From G965197715 sp965247615 (GTDB lineage: Bacteria > Chloroflexota > Dehalococcoidia > Lucifugimonadales > UBA1127): DNA of 64,000 bases. Position 1 is the first letter of the stretch. Each line of letters opens with the position of its first letter. The notes under the pieces were generated by a model. It was not told where the DNA came from. It ran no database searches and worked only from the letters and a program-made list of their open reading frames with translations. Made by a program: the position numbers and the translations under genes. This document shows positions 35,426-43,770 of the stretch, one piece after another. The stretch lies in contig OZ252022.1 in the NCBI GenBank assembly GCA_965247615.1, forward strand, positions 2,604,001 to 2,668,000, in the 5' to 3' direction.

Positions 35426-36661
35426 CTAGTACTCGAAGAGGACGGCTTCGAGGTCTTCTATGCGTTCGTCGCGGGTGAAGCGCCAGATGCCGATGTAGCC
35501 GCGCCGGAGGTCGCCGTTGTCGTCCCAGTCCATGCTGCCGGCAGCTCCCTCATAGTCGACGTCGCGGCCTTCAGCGAGCTGGCGAAGCGCGTCGGCAACA
35601 CCTGCAGGCGTGGCGAGGACGGTCGGGCCGGGGGGGCCGCCGATTGCGCGGAGGTGGTCGCGGATGCCCGGGCCGTCGACGCTGCCGGCGGCCTGCGCAG
35701 CGAGGGCGATGGTTGCGTCGTAAGTCTCCTTCACGTAGGGGAGAACAGGCAGCTGGGCGTAGCGGGACATGAAAGCGGCCTCCCAGCCGGCCGCGGCGTC
35801 GCTGTTGGGAGCGGAGGCTCCCGCGGTGCCGTACATTCCGCCGAGCCGATCGCCTCCGATCTCGCTGATGAGGCTCAATCTCTTGGCGGCGTCGCCGAAG
35901 ACGAACTGGCTGTAGATGCCTTGGTCAAGCGCCTCCCGGACGATGGCCAGCGCCTCATCCGCAAAGGTGATGACGACGAGGGCCTGGGCGCCGGTGCTTG
36001 CGGACTCCCGCAGCGCGGGCAGGTACGATGTCGGCGCTCCGGTGACGGGAACGGCCCGTATCATCCCACCCCACGCCTCGTCGAAGCTCCGGGCCAGACC
36101 CTGACCATAGGGGTCGTCGCGGTAGATCACGCCAACGCTGTCGAAGCCACGCTCCCGGGTCACACGCGCGAGGACCGGGCCCTGGGCGGTATCGGAGAGG
36201 GTCGTGCGGAAGAAGTAGCCATCGTCCGCGGCGCCGGTGAGCTGGGGGGATGTAGCCGACGGGCTGATGGTGGGAATGGCGGCGGGCCCGCTCACGGTCT
36301 CCGCAATGGGCAACGCGGCGCCGCTGGCGTTGGGGCCGACGATGGCATGGGCGCCCGCCACCTCTATGAGACGGCGCGCCTCCCGGACAGCGACGAGGGG
36401 GTCGCGAGTGGCATCGGCGACGACGCTTTCGACGGGCTGTCCGAGCACGCCGCCGCCTTCATTGACGTGCATGATCGCGAGATCGAACGCGCGCTTCCTG
36501 CCGGCCGACGCCTCCGGGGAGCCTGTAAAGTCGAGCAGCAGCGCGATCTTCAGGGGGGCAGGCGCGCTTGGCGGCTGCGGGGCGGTACCATCGCACGCAA
36601 TGGAGACAAAGAGCAGGCCGGCGGCCGCGATCATCAGTACCGCGGTTGACCTGACTGACAT
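35426..36661 (-). CDS. Orphan type I substrate-binding lipoprotein (Leu/Ile/Val-binding family)
   Basis: 411 residues with a lipoprotein signal ending VSIAC. The binding fold is shown by KIALLLDFTGSPEASAGRKRAFDLAI, VNEGGGVLGQPVE and AIVGPNASGAALPIA. No permease or ATPase lies next to it, so it may feed the Liv system at 25-31 kb or act as a sensor. Proteins of this family bind amino acids, amides or aromatic acids. Confidence 0.85.
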   Translation of the reverse strand: MSVRSTAVLMIAAAGLLFVSIACDGTAPQPPSAPAPLKIALLLDFTGSPEASAGRKRAFDLAIMHVNEGGGVLGQPVESVVADATRDPLVAVREARRLIEVAGAHAIVGPNASGAALPIAETVSGPAAIPTISPSATSPQLTGAADDGYFFRTTLSDTAQGPVLARVTRERGFDSVGVIYRDDPYGQGLARSFDEAWGGMIRAVPVTGAPTSYLPALRESASTGAQALVVITFADEALAIVREALDQGIYSQFVFGDAAKRLSLISEIGGDRLGGMYGTAGASAPNSDAAAGWEAAFMSRYAQLPVLPYVKETYDATIALAAQAAGSVDGPGIRDHLRAIGGPPGPTVLATPAGVADALRQLAEGRDVDYEGAAGSMDWDDNGDLRRGYIGIWRFTRDERIEDLEAVLFEY

Positions 36662-36952
36662 ACCGCTCCCTTCAGGACTGCGCCACTCGGCGGAAATTGT
36701 AACCTACTTCCGAATTTGTACCACCTGCCATGCCGGTGCTGCAAGGTCGGGCAGAGGACGGACGGGAAGTGCGACGGTTGGCGCGGGCGGGTCCGCAACC
36801 CCGGAAGCCATCGGGTGAGGGGGCGGGCACGCGGCCGGGAGCGGCCGCTTCACTTCCCCGGTGTGCGGCACATCCGGCGCCGTTGGCATGGCTCGCGGCG
36901 AATGGCTATCATGGTTCTCGGGATACATACTCCAAGAAGCGAGGTTTACTGG

Positions 36953-37270
36953 ATGGGAAAGTATATCGTGACCTACCATGCGTCGGTGTCGGCGATGGAG
37001 TGGATGAGCAACGCCACGCCGAAGGACATGGAGGCCTGGATGGCGTGGGCCCAGAGGTGCGGAGAGGGCCTCGTCGACATGGGGACGCCACTGGGCGGGG
37101 GGGTAAGGATCTCGGAATCGGGCAGCACCCCAAGTGAGCGGGGTGTTGTGGCGTACTCGATCCTGCAGGCCGACGACATGGAGGGGGCGCTGGCGCTGCT
37201 CCAGGGTCATCCACACGTTGGATGGATGGAGGGATGCGAGATCGAGGTGCATGAGTCGCTGGCCATGTAA
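36953..37270 (+). CDS. YCII-related protein, intact copy
   Basis: 105 residues from the ATG at 36953 (GAGG eight bases upstream). The YCII/DGPF-like ferredoxin-type fold pattern is seen: a short first strand GKYIVTYHAS, the helix with MAWAQRCGEGLVDMG, PLGGG and SGYSIL-like strand VAYSILQADDMEGALALLQ. Compared with the second copy it lacks four codons after KDM. Part of a tandem duplication with a 436-bp offset. Function of these small dimeric proteins is mostly unknown. Confidence 0.75.
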   Translation: MGKYIVTYHASVSAMEWMSNATPKDMEAWMAWAQRCGEGLVDMGTPLGGGVRISESGSTPSERGVVAYSILQADDMEGALALLQGHPHVGWMEGCEIEVHESLAM

Positions 37271-37377
37271 CGCTTCGTGGCGCGGTTGGGAGGCGCCGGT
37301 TGCTCGGTGGGCGAGCGAGAGGGCGAACGGCTATCACAGTTCTCGGGACACGAACTCAGAGAAGCGAGGTCTACTAG

Positions 37378-37706
37378 ATGGGAAAGTACGTCGTGATCTA
37401 CCATGCCTCGACGGCGGTGATGGAGGCCATGAGTAACCCACCCCTGAGGACATGCAGAAGGGCATGGAGCCCTGGATGGCATGGGCCCAGAGGTGCGGAG
37501 AGGGACTCGTCGACATGGGGACGCCGCTGGGCGGGGGGCTAAAGGTCACGGGATCGGGCAGCGCCCCAAGTGAGCGGGGTGTTGTGGGGTACTCGATCTT
37601 GCAGGCCGACGACATGGAGGGGGCGCTGGCACTGCTCCAGGGTCATCCACACATTGGATGGATGGAGGGATGCGAGATCGAGGTGCATGAGTCGCTGGCC
37701 ATGTAA
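37378..37706 (+). pseudogene. YCII-related protein, frameshifted second copy
   Basis: The copy begins at the ATG 37378 (MGKYVVIYHAS) after the same GAGG context. One base is missing at the codons for Asn-Ala-Thr (about 37436-37440), which moves translation out of frame; the rest (PEDMQKGMEPWMAWAQRC onward to the stop) continues in another frame. An internal ATG at 37452 could yield an 84-residue fragment. The second half and the 60 bp after the stop are almost identical to the first copy. A sequencing error is possible. Confidence 0.65.
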
Positions 37707-37879
37707 CGCTTCGTGGCGCGGTTGGGAGACGCCGGTTGCTCGGTGGGCGAACGAGAGGGCGAACCGTCACCCCCTTTCCGCGCCGCTGCCGCTCCGATGG
37801 CCTGGGTTACCTGACACGCTGCCTTGGCAAGTGGCAGGCGTGATGCGCACGAACCGGCTCCAGGGGGCTGCGGGTGGCG

Positions 37880-38530
37880 CTAGAAGGTGTGGGGGTAGAC
37901 GGAGGCGGCGACGGATAGCTCCAGGTCGCGGATGGCTTGGGTCATGGCTTGGCCGATGAGGTCAAGCTTGCGTACTTGCTCGATGCGGTCGGAGGCCTCG
38001 CGCAGCTCCCGGCTGGAGAGGAGGCTCTTAAAGATGCCGCATGCGTTGGCGAGGCAGATGATGACGACGTCGCGGGGGTCCGGGACTTCGTCGCTGAAGA
38101 GGACGCCCATGATGCGGAGCTTAACCTCACGCTCGGCCTTGCCGTCGACGCTGGGGTAGGTCCTGGAGCGGAAGACCCAGAGGAAGCGGTCCTCGCGGGA
38201 TTCGAGAATGCCGCGTTCGATGAGTCTGTCGAGGGCTTGTTGGCGGATGGCTGGGGCGCGGTCGGCGGTGTGTTCAACCCAATAGCGCGCATCGCGTTCC
38301 TCGCCGGCCTGGATGTCGGCGAGTGTTTGGTCAAGGAGGTCGTCGCCGGTAGGGGTAGGATCGATGAGGATGAGCTTTTGGAGGTCGGTGTCGATGCGGT
38401 TTTCGAGGGCGAGGTCCATGAGGACGCCACCGGCGAGGGCATAGTTGAGGGACCAGCTGGGAATGGCGGCGAGCCTGCCGTCGTCATCGTTGAGCAGCAG
38501 CAGTATCATCTCCTCGGCGAATCTGAGCAT
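37880..38530 (-). CDS. GPP34 (GOLPH3/VPS74-like) family protein
   Basis: 216 residues from the ATG at 38530 (GGGAGGAAG upstream). The family pattern is clear: an N-terminal LRFAEEMILLLLNDDDGRL, the LNYALAGGVLMDLALENRI helix, ERGILESREDRFLWVF and the C-terminal helix. The eukaryotic homologues bind PI4P on Golgi membranes. Bacterial members are common in actinobacteria and relatives, where the role is unclear. No signal peptide. Confidence 0.85.
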   Translation of the reverse strand: MLRFAEEMILLLLNDDDGRLAAIPSWSLNYALAGGVLMDLALENRIDTDLQKLILIDPTPTGDDLLDQTLADIQAGEERDARYWVEHTADRAPAIRQQALDRLIERGILESREDRFLWVFRSRTYPSVDGKAEREVKLRIMGVLFSDEVPDPRDVVIICLANACGIFKSLLSSRELREASDRIEQVRKLDLIGQAMTQAIRDLELSVAASVYPHTF

Positions 38531-38710
38531 GATGCTTCCTCCCTGACTGTAGGTGCGGAGGGACCGGGTCCGGGCGGCCACAACCCTGAGCCTAGAGTCA
38601 TTATATCCCATCCGCGGGCGCTTTCGCAGCAGGTGCGGGGGGCGGGGGGCAAGCATATATCAGTGCCAATCGGCTAGTTACTAGCGGGGCCAACTCTCCT
38701 ATCCTCGGGC

Positions 38711-39451
38711 ATGACCATTCCAGTCCCTTCCCGGCCAGGGATTTACCACATCGTTCATCTGGACTGACTCCACTCGATCATATCGGACGGGCACCTGTGG
38801 AGCGACGCGGTCAGGGCGCAGCGAGGCAATGGAGGTCCATCCGTGTTCAAGCCCGGCAGCGGGTCTGCCGACGGCAGGCGCAACCGTTCTACAAATGTGC
38901 CTGCAATGACCAGCGGACGAGCGCCCCTGGTCAGCTTGATGGATCGCTATCTGGGCGGGTTGCTTGATCCCTTCGTTACGCTGCTCGAAGTGCACAAGCT
39001 GATGTATTTCATGCAAGTTGCGGGCGAACCGCTCAGGTTGAACTTTCAGAAGGCGCCCTACGGCCCGTACGCGGAGAACCTCCGCCACGTCCTGAAGGAC
39101 ATCCAAGGACACCTCATTTCGGGGTACGCAGACGGGGGCGACGCGCCCGGCAAAGAGCTCGAACTCGTACCAGGTGCTTTGGAAGACGCGGCAAGGTTCC
39201 TCGACGATCACCCCAGCACCAGGGCGCACCTGGACCGCGTGGCCGAGCTCGTCTCAGGATTCGAGTCGCCATCCGGAATGGAGTTGCTCGCCACGGTGCA
39301 TTGGGTAGCATCCGAGGAATCCGCGCGCGGACTCGAGGAGGTCGTTCGCAGGACTTATGCCTGGGGAGCCCGGAAACAGCGGTTCTCGGAACGGCAAATC
39401 GGGATCGCACTTCAGGCGCTCGAGGAAACCGGGCGGATCGAGAACGGCTGA
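38711..39451 (+). pseudogene. Relic of a DarTG toxin-antitoxin locus: DarT start fused to DarG C-terminus
   Basis: From the ATG at 38711 the frame reads the N-terminus of a DarT ADP-ribosyltransferase (PGIYHIVHLD, then a TGA stop at 38765-38767 where the family has Arg, then LHSIISDGHLWSDA). In the same frame, after about codon 60, it becomes the C-terminal region of the antitoxin DarG (LLDPFVTLLEVHKLMYFMQ, APYGPYAENLRHVL, ISGYADGGDAP, LLATVHWVASE, ERQIGIALQ). The rest of DarT, with its catalytic part, and the DarG macrodomain are missing. An ATG at 38843 could still express the DarG-like part (202 residues). Identification is from remembered family motifs. Confidence 0.75.
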
Positions 39452-39462
39452 GGGTTGGCGGG

Positions 39463-40026
39463 CTAGGCTGCCCGGGTGTATGCGGCTGTCAACCAGGATG
39501 CGACGCCATCGTCGACGGCGTCGGTGGTGGTGAAGTCGACGGTGTGCGTACACATACCACGGGACTTGACGATGCGGGGGTCGCTGGGGGTGTCGTCGAG
39601 GTTCAGTCCCAGGCGCAGGCGCTTGGCTGAGGCGGCTTGAATCAGCGCGAACTGCTTCTTTCTACGAAAGCTTACGCCAGTCTTTTGGACGACTTTGACG
39701 ACGTCGGGCCCCAAGGTTTCGGCGAGGGCAGAGAGCTTTTCGTAGAGCGGGAGCAGCGCCGCCTTGGGGCCGGCGTACTGCGCGGCCAGCAGATCTTCCG
39801 GCGCAGCGGGCCCGCCGGCGAGCAGTTGGCGCGCGACATGGGCCATCAGGTTGGCGTTGCCGTGAGTGAGACCGTGGGTGGACTTCAGGAACGCGACGAC
39901 GTCTGAGTGGCGGTCGATGCAGTGGCCCTTGATCTCCTGGGCGATGTCTGCCGCTGTCCTGCCTAGGGTCTGCTCGATGCGGCGGAGCTGGGCCTCCGCC
40001 TGTGTTGCCGGGTCAGTGGACATCAC
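39463..40026 (-). CDS. DUF4287/DUF5655 domain protein
   Basis: 187 residues. The N-terminal DUF4287-like part has the helix HSDVVAFLKSTHGLTHGNANLMAHVAR. The C-terminal DUF5655-like part has YEKLSALAETLGPDVVKVVQKTGVSFRRKKQFALIQ. The two domains are often found together; the function is not known. The C-terminal domain is related to a group also found in predicted transport or DNA-repair-linked proteins. It converges on the DarTG relic with 11 bp between the stops. Confidence 0.7.
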   Translation of the reverse strand: MMSTDPATQAEAQLRRIEQTLGRTAADIAQEIKGHCIDRHSDVVAFLKSTHGLTHGNANLMAHVARQLLAGGPAAPEDLLAAQYAGPKAALLPLYEKLSALAETLGPDVVKVVQKTGVSFRRKKQFALIQAASAKRLRLGLNLDDTPSDPRIVKSRGMCTHTVDFTTTDAVDDGVASWLTAAYTRAA

Positions 40027-40196
40027 TGGGCCTCAACGATGCGTTTGGGCCTAGCGGCCTGGTTGGCGATGGTTCCCTCCGCTGCGAATGCACGGGCTAC
40101 TCCGCACCTCATGCGGGACTGTCGCACGAGACACGGCCAGCGGCATTGGGCGGATTTCACATCATATCGCTTGGGGCGCGAGCGCTCGCCGGCGCC

Positions 40197-40868
40197 CTAG
40201 GGCAAGGACTTGTGGGCGGTGACGACGTAGACGGGGTCGGTGGGGGCGCTGGGAGCAGCGGGGGTGATGTCGAGCATGCGGGGCGGGTCCCATGCGCCGG
40301 ACTTGAGGAAGTAGGCGGCGACGAGGCCGCCGCGCTGGTGGTCGTCGAGGGCCTGCCAGATGGCGACTGCCTTGGTGGGGAACATACGGTTGGAGTAGAC
40401 GACGTGGAAGCCCGCGCCGGGCCTGAGAACACGGTGCATGTCTCGGAAGACCTCGACGGGCCTCACCATGTACTGGATGGACACGGTGACGACAGCGGCG
40501 TCGAAGGTGTCGTCCTCGAAGGGGAGGGCCGGGTCTGCGTTGAGGTCGTGGACGACCCAATCGTCGAGATGGGGATTCTGCGCCATCTCGATGCTGTTGA
40601 GCCCCAAGCCAACGAGGCTGTTTATGTCAAGGTCGTTGGGGAGATGGGAGCGCCAGCTGCTCATGAGATCGAGGACGACACCCTGGGAGGGCAACTGCTG
40701 CCGGAAGAAATCGCCGATGGCGGCGATGGCAGCGTCGTCGATGTGGACGACGAGACGGGGCTGGAGGTAGAAGAGGGGGTCGACGGACTCGTCCTGCCTG
40801 CGGAAGAACTCCGGGGGGAAGGGCGTGTCCGGGCTGGTGAAGAGCTGGGCTAGGACGCTGTCGATCAC
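40197..40868 (-). CDS. SAM-dependent methyltransferase, class I
   Basis: 223 residues. The Methyltransf_11 pattern is seen in the C-terminal two thirds: VHDLNADPALPFEDDTFDAAVVTVSIQYM and MHRVLRPGAGFHVVYSN. Motif I is unusual (VLDLMSSWRSHLP in place of the glycine-rich loop), as in a subgroup of these proteins. Its start overlaps the stop of the oxidoreductase gene by four bases, so they are co-translated. Substrate unknown. Confidence 0.75.
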   Translation of the reverse strand: MIDSVLAQLFTSPDTPFPPEFFRRQDESVDPLFYLQPRLVVHIDDAAIAAIGDFFRQQLPSQGVVLDLMSSWRSHLPNDLDINSLVGLGLNSIEMAQNPHLDDWVVHDLNADPALPFEDDTFDAAVVTVSIQYMVRPVEVFRDMHRVLRPGAGFHVVYSNRMFPTKAVAIWQALDDHQRGGLVAAYFLKSGAWDPPRMLDITPAAPSAPTDPVYVVTAHKSLP

Positions 40869-41971
40869 GGGGCGGCGTCGATGGTGATCCGCCGTCCTTC
40901 GTCGGACGACTGCTGGATGGCGTCCAGGAGCTTATGGAGGCTCACGGCGTCGTCGAAGTCCGGCTGGGCGTTCTCGCCGTGCAGGATCGCTTGGCCGAAG
41001 CGGCGGTACATCTGGGCGACGTTGAAGGGCGCGCCCTGAGGGGTCTCCTCCGGCACCCAGGCCAGACGGCCAGGCACAGGGAGCTCCTCCAAACCGCCGC
41101 CCGCCTTTCCGCCCATCAGGGTCACCTGGCCGGTGTTGGGTCCCTGTGGGCCGGTTATGACGAGGGTGCCCTCCGTACCGTAGACCTCAAGGCGGTAGCC
41201 ACTGGCGTGGTGGTGGACGTTGCCGACGTGGACGGAGGCAACGGCGCCGCCCTGGAGGCGTCCGCTGACGAGGACGTTGTCCGGCGACGTGACGTCCACG
41301 AAGCGCTGGTTGTCCGTTTCATACCACTGGGGCACCTGGGTGCTGACGACGGTGGAGAGCTCGGCGAAGTTGCCGAGAGCGTGGCAGAAGACGTCGACGG
41401 CGTGTCCGAAGGCGATGGTCATGGGGTTGGCGCCGGCGCTCTTGTCGCGCTGCCAGGTGCGATCGGAGGTGCGCTCGTAGCTGCCGCCGGAGATGTACTG
41501 CATGCGGGAGACGAGGACATCGCCGACGTAGCCGTCCTCCACCAGCTCCTTCAGGTACAGATGGGGCGGAGATCCCCGCGACTGGAGGCCAACCATGACA
41601 CGGACGCCCTTGGCGCGCGCCAGGGCCGCCATCTCCTCGGCCTCCTGGAGGGATGCGCCGAGGGGCCATTCCGTATAGACGTGCTTCCCGGCCTCCAGGG
41701 CGTCCATGGTGGTGCGGTAATGGGAGGGGACGCGAAGGGAGACGGTGACGACGTCGACATCGGGGTGGTTGACGAGCTCGCGGTGGTCGCTGAAGGCGAG
41801 GCGCGCGCCGAACTTCGCCGCGGACTCCGCGGCGGTTTCCGGATGGGCGGTGCAGACGGCGGCGAGCTCGAACTCCGGGAGTGCTTGGACGGCCGGGACG
41901 TGGGCGCGGGGGCCCCACATGGCGTTGACGCTGGCGCCGATGATGCCGACTCGAAGTCGCTCTGGGCTCAT
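40865..41971 (-). CDS. Gfo/Idh/MocA-family oxidoreductase
   Basis: 368 residues. N-terminal Rossmann motif VGIIGASVNAMWGPRAH, and EWPLG in place of the usual EKP lysine motif, as in Gal80-like members. The C-terminal domain (after about 130) has the family beta-sheet (GHAVDVFCHALGNFAEL). Family enzymes reduce or oxidise sugars or dihydrodiols with NAD(P). The absent catalytic Lys suggests altered or regulatory function. Operon with the methyltransferase. Confidence 0.85.
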   Translation of the reverse strand: MSPERLRVGIIGASVNAMWGPRAHVPAVQALPEFELAAVCTAHPETAAESAAKFGARLAFSDHRELVNHPDVDVVTVSLRVPSHYRTTMDALEAGKHVYTEWPLGASLQEAEEMAALARAKGVRVMVGLQSRGSPPHLYLKELVEDGYVGDVLVSRMQYISGGSYERTSDRTWQRDKSAGANPMTIAFGHAVDVFCHALGNFAELSTVVSTQVPQWYETDNQRFVDVTSPDNVLVSGRLQGGAVASVHVGNVHHHASGYRLEVYGTEGTLVITGPQGPNTGQVTLMGGKAGGGLEELPVPGRLAWVPEETPQGAPFNVAQMYRRFGQAILHGENAQPDFDDAVSLHKLLDAIQQSSDEGRRITIDAAP

Positions 41972-42093
41972 GGGAGTCTCCTCCTGAGGTTGAGGGTGGT
42001 GTTCAGTTTATCGCGGTACGGGGGACGGAGCCAGGGACGGCGTGGCAACCGGGCTCCGCGAAGCGTTGGCTGTCTGGGCCTGGGGGTACGCGA

Positions 42094-43086
42094 TCAGGCG
42101 TCGCTTGGGAGCCACAGCAGCGACGAGACCTCTCCGAACTCGCGCCACAGCTTGGTCCAAGAGTCGCCGCCGTCATCGCTGCGGTAGAGGTAGCCGTAGC
42201 GGCTGGCGGCGAGGACGAGGTCCGGCGCGGCGGGTGAGACGCTGACGGTCCACATGGCGGAGTTGGGCTGGTGGGGAAGGGGGAGGCTCTCCCAGGTGTT
42301 GCCGGCGTCGCAGGAGCGCATGACGGTCCCAATGCGCCCTGGGGTGGCGTCGCCGATGGTGACGAATACCACGTTGGGGTCATCGGGCCTGGCGGCGATG
42401 CCGCGGGGGTAGGACCAGGGAAAGGCGTCGCGGGCGCCGACGGGGCGCCAGGAATCGCCGTTGTCGACACTGGTCCAGACGTCGTTGTTGACGACGGTGA
42501 AGACGGTCTTCGGGCTGTCGCCGGCGACGAGAACGTTGTGGACGTCTGAGTTTGGGATGGCGGCGGCGGCGCGCTGCCAGGTGCAGCCGCCGTCGGCGCT
42601 GTGGCGGAGGCCGTCGACCTCCAGGCCGGCCCAGACGCTCATGTGGTCCGAGGGGTCTATGGCGATGCCGGTGACGCGGGGGATTCCCACGTTGGGGCAG
42701 GTCTCCGCGATGTCCACGTCGCAGCGCTCCCAGGCCCTACCGCCGTCCCCGGACCGGAAGACGCCCGGGGTGTTGGGCGTGCCGGTCCCGGCGAAGATGA
42801 CGTCCGGGTCCACGGGGTCTATGGCGAGGGACCAGACCATCTGGCCGTCCATGGGGGTATGCTCAAGCTGCCAGTGCTCGCCGGCGTCGTCGCTGCGGTA
42901 GAGGCCGAGGTCGGTGCCGGCATAGACGACGCGGGGGCGCCGTTGGTCGGAGGCGAGCACCTTCGTGATGCAGTCCGAGTGCATGCCCTGATTGACGCTG
43001 GAGCGGACCCAGGACTCGCCGTCATCGTCGCTGCGCATGACGCCCTGTCCGATCGTGCCCACCAGGATGGATCCCTTGCTGGTCAT
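42094..43086 (-). CDS. BNR/Asp-box repeat beta-propeller protein
   Basis: 330 residues from the ATG at 43086, which has GGAGG five bases upstream; the frame continues 180 codons upstream only as a shadow of the divergent gene. Seven Asp-box motifs (S-x-D-x-G-x-x-W) are visible, for example SDDDGESW, SDDAGEHW, SGDGGRAW, SADGGCTW, SVDNGDSW, SCDAGNTW and SDDGGDSW, which implies a seven-bladed propeller. No signal peptide. Similar proteins are sialidase-like or photosystem-stability-factor-like; no enzyme call is justified. Confidence 0.85.
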   Translation of the reverse strand: MTSKGSILVGTIGQGVMRSDDDGESWVRSSVNQGMHSDCITKVLASDQRRPRVVYAGTDLGLYRSDDAGEHWQLEHTPMDGQMVWSLAIDPVDPDVIFAGTGTPNTPGVFRSGDGGRAWERCDVDIAETCPNVGIPRVTGIAIDPSDHMSVWAGLEVDGLRHSADGGCTWQRAAAAIPNSDVHNVLVAGDSPKTVFTVVNNDVWTSVDNGDSWRPVGARDAFPWSYPRGIAARPDDPNVVFVTIGDATPGRIGTVMRSCDAGNTWESLPLPHQPNSAMWTVSVSPAAPDLVLAASRYGYLYRSDDGGDSWTKLWREFGEVSSLLWLPSDA

Positions 43087-43310
43087 AGCCACCTCCACAT
43101 GCTCGATTGGAAGACCCAGAGTATCAGCGGGATTATACGCTGATTGGGCAGGGAGCAGGGGGTGAGGCTGCATCCTTCGAACAAGCCCAGGATGGCGGTT
43201 GCCGGGGCCGCTGCCGGTACAATCGGGGGGTTGCGCTTGGTGTACGATGCCGAGGTGGGCGCGCCGGCCGCCGCCTACCCGCGGCGGCGAGTCTAATGGT
43301 GGAGCGAAGG

Positions 43311-43763
43311 ATGCGTTTCGAGCAGCGAATCGAGGTCCCGGCGGACGCGGCCAGCGTCTGGGCGTTCCTTTGGGACGTGGAGCGGCTGGCTCGATGCCTC
43401 CCCGGCTGCCAGGAGGCCCGGGAGGTGGAGCCGGGTGAGCGGTACTCGGTGGTGACAGAGGAGCGGGTGGGGCCCTTTCGGGCCCGTTTTGAGATGGACG
43501 TCCGTGTGGTGGAGCGGGTGGCGGGCCGTTTGGTGCGGCTGCGCGCGGAGGGGAGGGACAGGAAGCTGGCCGCATCGACCCGGGTGGAGCTGGAGGTGGC
43601 GCTGGAGGAGGGGTCGGGAGGAGGGACGGCATTGAGCATGATGGCGGACATTGTGGTGATGGGAAAGATCGCGGGGCTGGGGCAGTCTGTCATCAAGAGG
43701 AAGGCGCAGGACGTGGTGATGCGGTTCGCCAAGGCGATGGCGTCGGAGTTGGGGGGCGGGTAG
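43311..43763 (+). CDS. CoxG-like SRPBCC-domain protein
   Basis: 150 residues from the ATG at 43311 (GGAG seven bases upstream); an ATG at 43296 is the alternative. The START/SRPBCC fold of CO-dehydrogenase subunit G is recognised by EVPADAASVWAFLWDVERLARCLPGCQE and the C-terminal helix. CoxG recruits or matures molybdenum hydroxylases at the membrane, but no cox or xdh genes are near. It converges on the Rieske gene with 7 bp between the stops. Confidence 0.8.
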   Translation: MRFEQRIEVPADAASVWAFLWDVERLARCLPGCQEAREVEPGERYSVVTEERVGPFRARFEMDVRVVERVAGRLVRLRAEGRDRKLAASTRVELEVALEEGSGGGTALSMMADIVVMGKIAGLGQSVIKRKAQDVVMRFAKAMASELGGG

Positions 43764-43770
43764 CCGGGGG

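Larger units (their letters stand above)
36891..37763 (+). repeat. Tandem direct duplication carrying the YCII genes
   Basis: Two copies run about 36891-37327 and 37316-37763; equivalent stop codons are 436 bp apart and equivalent starts 425 bp apart. The 3' halves, including the DNA after the stops, are nearly identical, while the 5' halves differ at many third positions. That contrast suggests recent conversion of the 3' part between two older copies. Edges are approximate. Confidence 0.7.

Noticed and set aside
33989..40026. An intact defence island
   Set aside because: Only a toxin-antitoxin relic, a lone ATPase and proteins of unknown function occur; no nuclease, methylase or other effector supports a working defence system.
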